DNA from: Palsa-459 sp035510855
GTDB taxonomy: Bacteria > Actinomycetota > Acidimicrobiia > Acidimicrobiales > RAAP-2
Assembly (NCBI GenBank): GCA_035510855.1
Contig: DATKGG010000011.1
Location: 1 to 21,761, forward strand
DNA: 21,761 nucleotides
Direction: 5' to 3'
Below, in pieces: positions 6,404-14,207 of this stretch (the first letter of the stretch is position 1; each line of letters begins with the position of its first letter). Below the pieces are notes generated by a model, which saw only the letters and a program-made list of their open reading frames with translations, was not told the origin of the DNA and ran no database searches. The translations under genes were made by a program, and so were the position numbers.

Positions 6404-8161
6404 ATGGAGTCGCCTGGCAACGACGACACTGCAGCCGACGCCGTCCGCGGCGACGCGTCGAGGCGCTCGCCGCAGCCTGACGACCTGGTCCCGAGCCGAC
6501 GCCGCCCCGACGAGCACTCCGCGCGCGTCGAGGCGCTCGAAGAGCGCCTCTTGGAGACCCGCGGGCAGCTCCAGCAGGCGGTCTCCCAGAACGAGAAGCT
6601 GACCTACACGCTCCAGCAGGCTAAAGAGCAGCTGGCGCTGCTGCGAGAAGAGGTGGAGAAGCTCACCCAGCCGCCCGCGGCCTACGGGACGTTCCTCGGG
6701 ATCAACCCCGACGGCTCGGTCGACGTGTTCGCGTCCGGTCGGAAGATGCGCGTCGCGCTGCACCCGAGTCTCGACCCGGCCCAGCTGCTCCGCGGCGACG
6801 AGGTCGTGCTCAACGAGTCGCTCAACGTCATCGAGGCGAGGGACCCGGAGCGATCCGGGGAGGTCGTCACCCTGAAGGAGGTCCTCGAGGACGGACGGCG
6901 TGCCCTCATTTACGGGCGCGGCGACGAGGAGCGCGTGGCCGAGATCGCCGACTCGCTCCGCGACGTGAAGATGCGCTCGGGCGACGCCGTGCTCATGGAC
7001 CTGCGATCAGGGCTCCTCGTCGAGAAGCTCCCCCGCCAACAGATCGAAGAGCTCGTCCTCGAAGAGGTCCCCGACATCACCTACGACGACGTGGGCGGCC
7101 TCGACGTCCAGATCGAGGCGATCACCGACGCCGTGGAGCTGCCCTACTTGCACCGCGCGCTGTTCGCCGAGTACTCCCTGCCTGCCCCCAAGGGCATACT
7201 GCTCTACGGCCCCCCTGGTTGCGGCAAGACCCTGATCGCCAAGGCCGTCGCGAACTCGCTCGCCAAGAAGGTGGCGGCCCTCACGGGCAACGCGAACGTC
7301 CGCAGCTACTTCTTGAACATCAAGGGGCCCGAGCTCCTCAACAAGTACGTGGGGGAGACCGAGCGCCAGATCCGGCTCGTATTCGAGCGGGCGAGGGAGA
7401 AGGCAGAAGAGGGCGTGCCCGTCATCGTCTTCTTCGACGAGATGGACTCGCTGTTCCGCACCCGCGGAACGGGCATCAGCTCAGACATGGAGTCGACGAT
7501 CGTCCCCCAGCTCCTGGCCGAGATCGACGGCGTCGAGACCCTTCGCGACGTGATCGTGATCGGGGCGACCAACCGCGAGGACCTCATCGACCCTGCCATC
7601 CTTCGTCCCGGTCGCCTCGACGTGAAGATCAAGATCGAGCGACCCGACGAGGGCGCGGCGGCTCAGATCTTCTCGCGCTACCTCACGACCCAGGTCCCGC
7701 TCGATGCGGGGACCGTCGCGGACCTCGGCGGTGGCGACCCGGCGAAGGCGTGCCAGGCGATGATCGAAGAGACCGTCGACGAGATGTACCGCAACGACGA
7801 CTCGAACCGCTTCTTGGAGGTCACCTACCAGAACGGGGACAAAGAGATCCTGTACTTCAAGGACTTCTCCTCGGGGGCGATGATCGAGAACATCGTGCGT
7901 CGCGCGAAGAAGCTGGCTGTCAAGCGCGAGATCGCCAACGAAGGGCGCGGGGTGCGCCTCGAGGACCTGATCGCCTCGATCCGCCAGGAGTACAAGGAGA
8001 ACGAGGACCTCCCGAACACGACCAACCCCGACGACTGGGCGAGGATCTCGGGCAAGAAGGGCGAGCGCATCGTCTACGTGCGCACCCTCATCGCACAGAC
8101 CGATGCCGACCCGGTCGGCGGGCGCTCGATCGAGCACGTGGGCACCGGGCAGTACCTGTAG
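6404..8161 (+). CDS. arc: Proteasome-associated AAA+ ATPase (Arc/Mpa)
   Basis: Hexameric unfoldase that recognises Pup-tagged proteins and threads them into the 20S proteasome. The 585-residue product has an N-terminal coiled coil (about 38-88), which forms the Pup-docking helices, preceded by a disordered, charged tail. OB-type inter-domains start at PAAYGTFLG (from about 91). The AAA+ module has Walker A GPPGCGKT (269-276), the pore-loop segment YFLNIKGPELLNKYVGE and Walker B VIVFFDEMDS with D345/E346. It also has the GATNREDLIDPAILRPGRLD region. The C-terminus GTGQYL is the proteasome-gate-opening tail found in Mpa. ATG 6404 follows an excellent Shine-Dalgarno; a longer frame would run through the promoter. 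It starts the proteasome operon, with dop 6 bp downstream. Confidence 0.97.
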   Translation: MESPGNDDTAADAVRGDASRRSPQPDDLVPSRRRPDEHSARVEALEERLLETRGQLQQAVSQNEKLTYTLQQAKEQLALLREEVEKLTQPPAAYGTFLGINPDGSVDVFASGRKMRVALHPSLDPAQLLRGDEVVLNESLNVIEARDPERSGEVVTLKEVLEDGRRALIYGRGDEERVAEIADSLRDVKMRSGDAVLMDLRSGLLVEKLPRQQIEELVLEEVPDITYDDVGGLDVQIEAITDAVELPYLHRALFAEYSLPAPKGILLYGPPGCGKTLIAKAVANSLAKKVAALTGNANVRSYFLNIKGPELLNKYVGETERQIRLVFERAREKAEEGVPVIVFFDEMDSLFRTRGTGISSDMESTIVPQLLAEIDGVETLRDVIVIGATNREDLIDPAILRPGRLDVKIKIERPDEGAAAQIFSRYLTTQVPLDAGTVADLGGGDPAKACQAMIEETVDEMYRNDDSNRFLEVTYQNGDKEILYFKDFSSGAMIENIVRRAKKLAVKREIANEGRGVRLEDLIASIRQEYKENEDLPNTTNPDDWARISGKKGERIVYVRTLIAQTDADPVGGRSIEHVGTGQYL

Positions 8162-8167
8162 CGCTCG

Positions 8168-9658
8168 ATGGGCATCGCCAAGATCCTCGGCATCGAGACC
8201 GAGTTCGGGGTCCAGCCCGCTGGCCCTGACCCCGACCCGATCGGGGCCTCGAGCGCGCTCGTCAACGCCTATGCGACATCGGTCTCCCAGCGCACCGCCT
8301 GGGACTTCGAAGACGAGAGCCCGGGTCTCGACGCGAGGGGCATGCCCACGGTCTCGGGCATGGCACCGATGGTCGAGACCCACCTCGCCAACACGGTGCT
8401 CACCAACGGCGCTCGGTTCTACGTCGACCACGCCCACCCTGAGTACTCCTCGCCGGAGTGCCGAACCCCGACCGAGGCGGTCCGCTACGACGTCGCGGGC
8501 GAGCACGTGCTGCGCGCTGCGATGCGCGCCGCCAAGGAGCGCGGCATGGGGCTCGGCGAGATCGTCGTCTACAAGAACAACTCGGACGGCAAGGGCAACT
8601 CCTACGGCTGCCACGAGAACTTCCTCGTCGACCGCGACGTGGCGTTCGGCGACGTGGTGCGCGCCATGGTGCCGCACCTCGTCACCCGGATCATCTACAC
8701 GGGCTCCGGCAAGGTGGGAGCCGAGACCCCATCGACGCGGTCACGGGGCGTCGAGTTCCAGATCTCCCAGCGCGCGGAGTTCATGGAGGAGATCGTGGGC
8801 CTCGAGACCACGCTCAAGCGCCCGATCGTCAACACCCGCGACGAGCCGCACGGCGACCCCCGCCGCTATCGCCGCCTCCACATCATCGTGGGCGACGCGA
8901 ACATGTCCCAGGTCGCGACCTTCCTCAAGCTCGGCACGACCGCGCTGTTGCTCGGCGCGCTCGAGGACGTCGGCATCGCGGCCTTCCCCGAGTCGCCCCA
9001 GGACCCCGTGCGGACGATCCACGAGCTGTCGTGCGACCTCGACCTGTCGACGAAGTTCGAGCTCGCAGGCGGCGGGCGCAGCAGCGCGCTCGAGCTGCAG
9101 ACCGAGCTCTACGAGCTGGCGGAGCGCTACGTTAGGGCCGGCGGCGCCGAGTGCGTCGGCGGCGACGACGAGGCCAACGCGATCCTCGCGCGCTGGTCCC
9201 ACGCCCTCGTCATGCTTCGCTCTGACCCCGTGGCCCTGGCATCGAGCGTCGACTGGATCGCCAAGCGGAGGCTCGTCGAGGGCTATCGCGCGCGACACGA
9301 CACGACCGCGACGGACCCGCGCCTGCTCGCCCTCGACCTGCAGTACCACGATCTGCGCTCGGAGCGCTCGCTCGCCCAGCGCGCTGGACTCGAGGTCCTC
9401 GTGGACCCTGCGAGCGCGGAGCGCGCCGTGACCGAGCCGCCGCTCGACACGCGTGCGTTCTTCCGCGGCACGTGCCTGCGGAAGTACCCAACCGAGATCG
9501 TCACGGCGAACTGGGATTCCTTGGTGTTCGACCTAGGCACGGATCCGCTGCGCCGCGTCCCTATGATGGACCCACTCAGGGGCACGGCGGCGCACACCGA
9601 GGCGTTGCTGGCTCGGTGCGACACCGCGGCGCAGCTCCTCGATGAGCTCGGGTCCTAG
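8168..9658 (+). CDS. dop: Depupylase / Pup deamidase Dop
   Basis: Glutamine-synthetase-fold enzyme that uses ATP to hydrolyse the Pup-substrate isopeptide bond and, where Pup ends in Gln, deamidates it. The 496-residue product starts MGIAKILGIETEFG with the Mg/ATP-binding glutamates E10 and E12. It carries the Dop-specific loop (about 31-70, with SQRTAWDFEDESPG). The segment FYVDHAHPEYSSPE contains the catalytic Asp, here D87. Further shared GS-like motifs are YKNNSDGKGNSYGCHEN, QISQRAEF, VNTRDEPH and RLHIIVGDANMS. Because Pup here already ends in Glu, its necessary job should be depupylation only. It sits between arc and pup in the usual order; pup follows after 11 bp. It is paralogous to pafA at 11388. 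Confidence 0.97.
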   Translation: MGIAKILGIETEFGVQPAGPDPDPIGASSALVNAYATSVSQRTAWDFEDESPGLDARGMPTVSGMAPMVETHLANTVLTNGARFYVDHAHPEYSSPECRTPTEAVRYDVAGEHVLRAAMRAAKERGMGLGEIVVYKNNSDGKGNSYGCHENFLVDRDVAFGDVVRAMVPHLVTRIIYTGSGKVGAETPSTRSRGVEFQISQRAEFMEEIVGLETTLKRPIVNTRDEPHGDPRRYRRLHIIVGDANMSQVATFLKLGTTALLLGALEDVGIAAFPESPQDPVRTIHELSCDLDLSTKFELAGGGRSSALELQTELYELAERYVRAGGAECVGGDDEANAILARWSHALVMLRSDPVALASSVDWIAKRRLVEGYRARHDTTATDPRLLALDLQYHDLRSERSLAQRAGLEVLVDPASAERAVTEPPLDTRAFFRGTCLRKYPTEIVTANWDSLVFDLGTDPLRRVPMMDPLRGTAAHTEALLARCDTAAQLLDELGS

Positions 9659-9669
9659 GAGAACAGGCC

Positions 9670-9867
9670 ATGCCAGAACAGGAACAGAAGCGAAAGACGA
9701 CCAAGGAGCGCCCCGTCGAGACGGTCGAAGAGGCTGACGCCGCACCCTCGGAGCGCGGCGACAGGCTGAAGGCCGACCTGGACGAGCTGCTGGACGAGAT
9801 CGACGAAGTCCTCGAGGACAACGCGGAGGAGTTCGTCCGCAACTACGTCCAAAAGGGTGGCGAGTAG
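9670..9867 (+). CDS. pup: Prokaryotic ubiquitin-like protein Pup, C-terminal GGE form
   Basis: A 65-residue, largely disordered protein tag that is attached through its C-terminal glutamate side chain to substrate lysines. The N-terminal part is basic and polar (MPEQEQKRKTTKERP). The helix-forming segment DRLKADLDELLDEIDEVLED binds the Arc coiled coil, and the end is NYVQKGGE. The last codon is GAG, so the protein is ligation-ready without Gln deamidation, unlike mycobacterial Pup (GGQ). The ATG follows AGGAG with normal spacing. The TAG stop shares its G with the prcB GTG start. Length and context are exactly those of the family. Confidence 0.97.
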   Translation: MPEQEQKRKTTKERPVETVEEADAAPSERGDRLKADLDELLDEIDEVLEDNAEEFVRNYVQKGGE

Positions 9868-10673
9868 TGGCGCTGCCGCTGTTCGATCCCTCCACTGATC
9901 CTGGTCCGGACTTCGCAGCACTGGTACACCGAACGGGCGCGGCACTGCCGTTGATGACCGACGCAGGTCTCAACCTCGCCCACGCCACCACGGTCGTGGC
10001 GCTGCGCTACGCCGACGGCGTCGTGATGGCAGGGGACCGCAGGGCGACCGCTGGCAGCTACATCGCCCACCGCGCGATGGACAAGGTGTTCCCCGCGGAC
10101 CGGTACTCCGCGGTCGCCATCTCGGGCTCCGCCGCGGTGTCGACTGAGATGGTCCGGCTCTTCCAGGTCCAGCTCGAGCACTACGAGAAGGTCGAGGGCG
10201 TCGTCTTGTCCCTGGAGGGCAAGGCCAACCAGCTCGCCCAGATGGTCAGGGGGAACCTTGGCATGGCCATGCAGGGCTTCGTCGTGGTCCCGCTGTTCTG
10301 CGGTTACGACCTCTCGAGGCGCACGGGGCGAATCTTCGACTACGACGCCGCCGGCGGCCGCTACGAAGAGATCGACTTCCAGACCACCGGCTCGGGCGGC
10401 ACGTTCGCCCGCACGACGATCCGACTCGGCTACCGCGACGCCATGCCGCTCGATGACGCCGTCGAGCTCGCCATCCTGTCGCTGTACGAGGCTGCCGATG
10501 CCGACAGCGCGACGGGCGGCCCCGACGCAGTGCGCGGGATCTACCCGGTCGTCGCGACCGTGTCCGCACAGGGCTACGAGCGCGTCGCCGACGACGAGAT
10601 CGCACGGCGCTTCGACGCGATCATCGAGCGGCGACGCGGCACGAACGGCAATGCGGAGGGCACCTTGCGATGA
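9867..10673 (+). CDS. prcB: 20S proteasome beta subunit
   Basis: Catalytic subunit of the 20S core, an N-terminal nucleophile threonine protease. The 268-residue precursor has a propeptide of about 40 residues, then the mature segment beginning T41-T-V-V-A-L. Counting from T41 as T1, D57 is D17 and K73 is K33, so the catalytic triad is complete. The AGDRRATAG loop and the C-terminal YPVVATVS segment are typical. The residue before T41 is Ala rather than the more common Gly. The GTG start at 9867 overlaps the pup TAG by one base, and the end overlaps prcA by ATGA. Both junctions imply coupled translation and balanced stoichiometry. Confidence 0.96.
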   Translation: MALPLFDPSTDPGPDFAALVHRTGAALPLMTDAGLNLAHATTVVALRYADGVVMAGDRRATAGSYIAHRAMDKVFPADRYSAVAISGSAAVSTEMVRLFQVQLEHYEKVEGVVLSLEGKANQLAQMVRGNLGMAMQGFVVVPLFCGYDLSRRTGRIFDYDAAGGRYEEIDFQTTGSGGTFARTTIRLGYRDAMPLDDAVELAILSLYEAADADSATGGPDAVRGIYPVVATVSAQGYERVADDEIARRFDAIIERRRGTNGNAEGTLR

Positions 10674-11350
10674 CGATGCCGTACTACGTCGCCCCCGAGC
10701 AGGTGATGAAGGACCGTGCGGAGTACGCCCAGAAGGGGATCGCGCGGGGACGCGCGCTCATCGCCACGGTGTACGCGGGAGGAGTCCTGCTCGTCGCGGA
10801 GAACCCGTCGTCGACGCTGCACAAGGTCTCCGAGATCTACGACCGGATCGCCTTCGCGGGCGTGGGCAAGTTCAACGAGTACGACACGCTGCGCGTCGCG
10901 GGCGTGCGCCACGCCGACACCAAGGGCTACGCGTTCAGCCGCGAGGACGTCGACGCGAGGTCCCTCGCGAACCTCTACGCCCAGTACCTCGGCGCCGTGT
11001 TCACCCACGAGATGAAGCCGATGGAAGTCGAGATCCTCGTCGCCGAGCTCGGCAACGGGACCAAGCCGCCGCAGATCTTCCGCGTCGCCTACGAGGGCAC
11101 GATCACCGACGAGGTGGGCTTCGCGGTCCTCGGTGGCGACGCCGAGGCGATCCGCACGAGGTTTGCCAACGGCGTGCTGTCCGACTGGATCCTCCGCGAC
11201 GCGCTGCGACACGCCGTCGCGGCGCTGGCCGGCCCTGAGCGCCGCCTGGCCGCGGGCGACCTCGAGGTCGCCGTGCTCGCCGACACGGGCGACCGACGGA
11301 CCTTCCGGCGTCTCGAGGACGACGAGGTCACCCCGCTTCTCGCTGATTGA
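10670..11350 (+). CDS. prcA: 20S proteasome alpha subunit
   Basis: Structural alpha ring subunit that gates the 20S core and is the docking site for the Arc tail. The 226-residue product starts MTMPYYVAPEQVMKDRAEYA, with the alpha-type N-terminal helix and KGIARGR. It continues with VLLVAENPSSTLHKVSEIYDRIAFAG and GYAFSREDVDARSLANLYAQ. It lacks the N-terminal nucleophile Thr, as expected. ATG 10670 overlaps the prcB stop (ATGA). A second ATG at 10676 gives the MPYY start nearer to mycobacterial PrcA and is a credible alternative. The C-terminus is short and acidic (EDDEVTPLLAD). Confidence 0.95.
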   Translation: MTMPYYVAPEQVMKDRAEYAQKGIARGRALIATVYAGGVLLVAENPSSTLHKVSEIYDRIAFAGVGKFNEYDTLRVAGVRHADTKGYAFSREDVDARSLANLYAQYLGAVFTHEMKPMEVEILVAELGNGTKPPQIFRVAYEGTITDEVGFAVLGGDAEAIRTRFANGVLSDWILRDALRHAVAALAGPERRLAAGDLEVAVLADTGDRRTFRRLEDDEVTPLLAD

Positions 11351-11374
11351 TACTCACGGCGGGGTCCACGCAAC

Positions 11375-11380
11375 TACGGT
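11375..11380 (+). promoter_or_regulatory. Candidate -10 box giving leaderless pafA mRNA
   Basis: TACGGT (TANNNT type) ends 7 nt before the pafA GTG and the gap has no real Shine-Dalgarno. It lies in the 37-bp space after prcA, so pafA may have its own promoter in addition to read-through. Confidence 0.4.
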
Positions 11381-11387
11381 CGGAGTC

Positions 11388-12746
11388 GTGCAGCACCGCG
11401 TCTTCGGTCTCGAGAGCGAGTTCGGCGTCACCTTCTCCTATCGCGGACAGCGCCGACTCAGCCCCGACGAGGTCGCCCGACACCTGTTCCGGCGCGTCGT
11501 GCACTGGGGGCGCTCGAGCAACGTCTTCTTGGAGAACGGCTCGAGGCTGTACCTCGACGTCGGGAGCCACCCCGAGTACGCGACCGCGGAGTGCGACGAG
11601 CTCGAGGACCTCGTGGCCCAGGACAAGGCGGGGGAGTGGATCCTGTCGGGACTCGTCCAGGGCGCCCAGGCGCGCCTCCACGAAGACGGCATCAAAGGCG
11701 AGGTCTTCCTCTTCAAGAACAACACGGACTCGGCGGGCAACTCCTACGGCTGCCACGAGAACTACCTCGCGGTGCGAGACGACGAGCGCGCGCGCCTCAA
11801 CGAGGTCATGATCCCCTTCCTCGTGAGCCGCCAGATCTACTCGGGCGCGGGCAAGGTGCTCCACACTGCCAAAGGCCCGGCGTTCTGCATCAGCCAGCGA
11901 GCCGAGCACATCTGGGAGTCCGTCTCCTCGGCGACCACGCGGAGCCGGCCGATCATCAACACGCGAGACGAGCCGCACGCCGACGCCGAGCGCTACCGGC
12001 GCCTCCACGTGATCGTGGGCGACACCAACATGTCCGAGTACGCCACCTACCTGAAGGTGGGCGCCACGTGCCTCATGCTCGCGATGGTTGAGGACTCCTC
12101 GACCGTGCTGCGGGACCTCAGCTTGGAGAACCCGATCCGTGCGATCCGGGAGATCTCCCAGGACCCCACGTGCCGCAAGAAGGTCAAGCTCGCGAATGGC
12201 CGGGAGATCACCGCGCTCGAGATCCAGTCCGAGTATCTGGATCGAGCCGAGCGGTTCGCTGAGCGCCGGGGTCTCCCGCCGGACCTCAAGCAGGCGCTCG
12301 AGATGTGGCGGCACTGCGTCACCGGGATCGAGCGCGACCCCATGTCGCTCAACCGAGAGGTCGACTGGGTCATCAAGCTGAACCTAATCGAGCAGGTGCG
12401 CGAGCGTCACAGCGTGCCGCTGTCGCACCCGACCATCTCGCTCATCGACCTTCGCTACCACGACATCGATCGCACGCGCGGGCTGTTCTACAAGCTCCAG
12501 CGACGGGGCCTCGTCGAGCGCACGACGACCGACGACGCGATCAACGAGGCGACCACCACGCCGCCGCAGACGACGCGCGCGCGGCTCCGTGGCGCGTTCG
12601 TGAAGCGCGCCAAGGAGCGTCGACGCGACTACACCGTGGACTGGGTCCACCTGAAGCTGAACGACCAGGCGCAACGAACCGTGCTCCTGAAGGACCCCTT
12701 CAAGAGCCACGACGAGCGCGTTGAGCGTCTCATCGAGGCGCTCTGA
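11388..12746 (+). CDS. pafA: Pup-protein ligase PafA
   Basis: Ligase that phosphorylates the C-terminal glutamate of Pup with ATP and joins it to a substrate lysine. The 452-residue product has the same length as the M. tuberculosis enzyme and aligns with it throughout. It starts VQHRVFGLESEFG with E9, and has RRLSPDEVARHLFRRVV and LYLDVGSHPEYATAECD with the catalytic D57. It also carries FLFKNNTDSAGNSYGCHEN, SQRAEHIWESVSSATT, NTRDEPHAD and the C-terminal DWVHLKLNDQAQRT. It lacks the Dop loop, which separates it from dop. The start is GTG 11388, since the frame upstream runs into prcA. Canonical pafB and pafC do not follow; two strong hairpins do. Confidence 0.97.
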   Translation: MQHRVFGLESEFGVTFSYRGQRRLSPDEVARHLFRRVVHWGRSSNVFLENGSRLYLDVGSHPEYATAECDELEDLVAQDKAGEWILSGLVQGAQARLHEDGIKGEVFLFKNNTDSAGNSYGCHENYLAVRDDERARLNEVMIPFLVSRQIYSGAGKVLHTAKGPAFCISQRAEHIWESVSSATTRSRPIINTRDEPHADAERYRRLHVIVGDTNMSEYATYLKVGATCLMLAMVEDSSTVLRDLSLENPIRAIREISQDPTCRKKVKLANGREITALEIQSEYLDRAERFAERRGLPPDLKQALEMWRHCVTGIERDPMSLNREVDWVIKLNLIEQVRERHSVPLSHPTISLIDLRYHDIDRTRGLFYKLQRRGLVERTTTDDAINEATTTPPQTTRARLRGAFVKRAKERRRDYTVDWVHLKLNDQAQRTVLLKDPFKSHDERVERLIEAL

Positions 12747-12774
12747 GCCGTTCTCGCGCCGTGGCGACATCGAA

Positions 12775-12819
12775 GTGGCCGCACGGCGGCCACGCGCGCG
12801 GTCTGACCACGCCGCGCGC
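12775..12819 (+). terminator. Two tandem strong hairpins after pafA
   Basis: Hairpin 1: GTGGCCGC (12775-12782), loop ACG, GCGGCCAC (12786-12793). Hairpin 2 starts at the next base: GCGCGCGG (12794-12801), 10-nt loop, CCGCGCGC (12812-12819). Both are perfect 8-bp stems. They fill the 88-bp gap before lepB. No U-tract follows, so termination is inferred from stem strength and position. RNA processing or 3'-end protection is the alternative. Confidence 0.5.
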
Positions 12820-12834
12820 AACGAGACTCGTGAG

Positions 12835-13518
12835 ATGACGTCCGTCGCCGAGCCGCCCGCGAGCCCGACGACCGAGGTGGGCAACGCGGCTGCGCCCGTG
12901 ACGACCGACGTGGCCCCAGACGCCAACGTCAACCCGAGCCGCAGCGAGGCCCGCACGGCCCGGGGAGCCGCGAAGCGGCGCAGCGCGCTGCGCAGCGTCA
13001 TCGACTGGGTCGTCGTCCTCGCCGTGGCGACGACCATCGCCCTTGTGGTGCGGGCCTACGTGGTGCAGACCTACTACATCCCGTCGCTGTCGATGTACCC
13101 GACGCTCAAGGTGGGGGACCGGATCCTCGTCCTCAAGGCCGCGTACCGCTTCACGACTCCCGCGACCGGCGACGTCATCGTGTTCCGCGCACCACCCAAC
13201 GAGCGCTCCATGTGCGACAGCCCCGCGGTGGACGACCTCGTGAAGCGCATCATCGGGACGCCGGGCGAGACGATCTGGTCCGTGGGCAACACGATCTTCA
13301 TCAATGGCCATGTGCTGCACCAGGACTGGCAGCACGTCAACCCGCTCGGCCCTCCGGCCATCAAGCGACAAACCGTCCCGGCGAATGACTACTTCGTGAT
13401 GGGCGACAACCATCCTGCGTCGTGCGACTCGAGGGTGTGGGGCTATGTCCCGCGCGGCAACATCATCGGCAAGGCCGTCCTCATCTTCTGGCCAATCTCG
13501 AGGATCTCGATCATCTGA
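12835..13518 (+). CDS. lepB: Type I signal peptidase, first of a tandem pair
   Basis: Membrane serine/lysine protease that removes signal peptides from exported proteins. The 227-residue product has a long, Ala/Pro/Thr-rich cytoplasmic N-terminus (1-50), then one transmembrane helix (about 54-73) and the catalytic segment YIPSLSMYPTL with nucleophile S86. K137 in DDLVKRIIGTPGE is the general base, and box E is MGDNHPASCDSRVWGYVP. The substrate-site sequence SLSMYPTL differs from the SGSMEPTL of its neighbour. ATG 12835 was chosen because upstream frames cross the hairpins; its Shine-Dalgarno is weak. It ends 44 bp before the second copy, from which it clearly derives by duplication. Confidence 0.93.
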   Translation: MTSVAEPPASPTTEVGNAAAPVTTDVAPDANVNPSRSEARTARGAAKRRSALRSVIDWVVVLAVATTIALVVRAYVVQTYYIPSLSMYPTLKVGDRILVLKAAYRFTTPATGDVIVFRAPPNERSMCDSPAVDDLVKRIIGTPGETIWSVGNTIFINGHVLHQDWQHVNPLGPPAIKRQTVPANDYFVMGDNHPASCDSRVWGYVPRGNIIGKAVLIFWPISRISII

Positions 13519-13550
13519 ACGCTGACGGCGGCTCGTCGGGGACGGTCCGG

Positions 13551-13556
13551 TAGCCT
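13551..13556 (+). promoter_or_regulatory. Candidate -10 box giving leaderless lepB2 mRNA
   Basis: TAGCCT lies 6 nt before the GTG of the second signal peptidase gene, and there is no Shine-Dalgarno between them. The spacing fits initiation at the start codon. Confidence 0.45.
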
Positions 13557-13562
13557 CGCGTC

Positions 13563-14171
13563 GTGGCTCCTGGCGACGAGGGCGTCTCGTCGAGACAGGA
13601 CGCTGTCGAGATCTCGCCTGTGGTCCAGCCACGCCGCGCGCGGTCGTCGGCGTGGCTGATGCTCGAGTGGCTCGGCGTCATCTCCGTCGCGCTCCTGCTC
13701 GCCGTCGGCGTGCGGGCCTACGTCATCCAGACCTTCTACATCCCGTCCGGCTCGATGGAGCCCACCTTGAACGTCGGCGACCGGATCCTCGTGTTCAAGC
13801 TCGCCTACGACTTCGCCTCGCCCGCGATCGGCGACGTGGTCGTCTTCAGGGCGCCGCCGAGCGAGCACTGCGGCGACCCGTCGATCACCGACCTCGTGAA
13901 GCGCATCGTCGGCGTGCCCGGTGACCGGATGTCCTCCAGTGGCAACGAGATCCTCGTCAACGGGAAACCACTGGTCCAGGACTGGCCCCACGTGGTGGAC
14001 CTGATCTACCCGATCTCTCCGCGCACGATCCCGCCGAACGACTACTTCGTCATGGGCGACAACCACCCGGCGTCCTGCGACTCGAGGGTGTGGGGCTACG
14101 TCCCCCGGGCCGACATCATCGGCAAGGTGGTGCTGAAGATCTGGCCCCTCTCGCAGTTCGGCACGATCTGA
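13563..14171 (+). CDS. lepB: Type I signal peptidase, second of a tandem pair
   Basis: The 202-residue product has a short cytoplasmic N-terminus, one transmembrane helix (about 34-52) and the canonical catalytic segment YIPSGSMEPTL with S64. The general base is K113 in TDLVKRIVGVPGD, and box E is MGDNHPASCDSRVWGYVP, followed by IGKVVLKIWPL. It matches the first copy closely from the helix onward, with near-identical DNA in box E (an exact run of more than 20 bases), but differs in the N-terminus and around the nucleophile. The start is GTG 13563, set by the -10 box immediately upstream and by the lack of other in-frame starts with a ribosome site. It precedes the tat genes, so export and processing functions are grouped. 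Confidence 0.93.
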   Translation: MAPGDEGVSSRQDAVEISPVVQPRRARSSAWLMLEWLGVISVALLLAVGVRAYVIQTFYIPSGSMEPTLNVGDRILVFKLAYDFASPAIGDVVVFRAPPSEHCGDPSITDLVKRIVGVPGDRMSSSGNEILVNGKPLVQDWPHVVDLIYPISPRTIPPNDYFVMGDNHPASCDSRVWGYVPRADIIGKVVLKIWPLSQFGTI

Positions 14172-14195
14172 CCCTCTGGTCCCGCGGGGCACTCG

Positions 14196-14201
14196 TAGAC
14201 T
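14196..14201 (+). promoter_or_regulatory. Candidate -10 box giving leaderless tatA mRNA
   Basis: TAGACT ends 6 nt before the tatA ATG (gap GCCGCC). No Shine-Dalgarno is present. The spacing is the same as at lepB2. Confidence 0.45.
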
Positions 14202-14207
14202 GCCGCC

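Noticed and set aside
7481..9431. Long open frames opposite or out of frame with arc and dop (about 400-440 codons)
   Set aside because: Arc and Dop are certain in their own frames. These frames have skewed composition (Ser/Arg/Pro runs or Asp/Val/Arg runs) and no motifs.
8168..12746. dop and pafA similarity as a recent duplication
   Set aside because: They are ancient paralogues found together in all pupylating actinobacteria; shared motifs reflect family descent.
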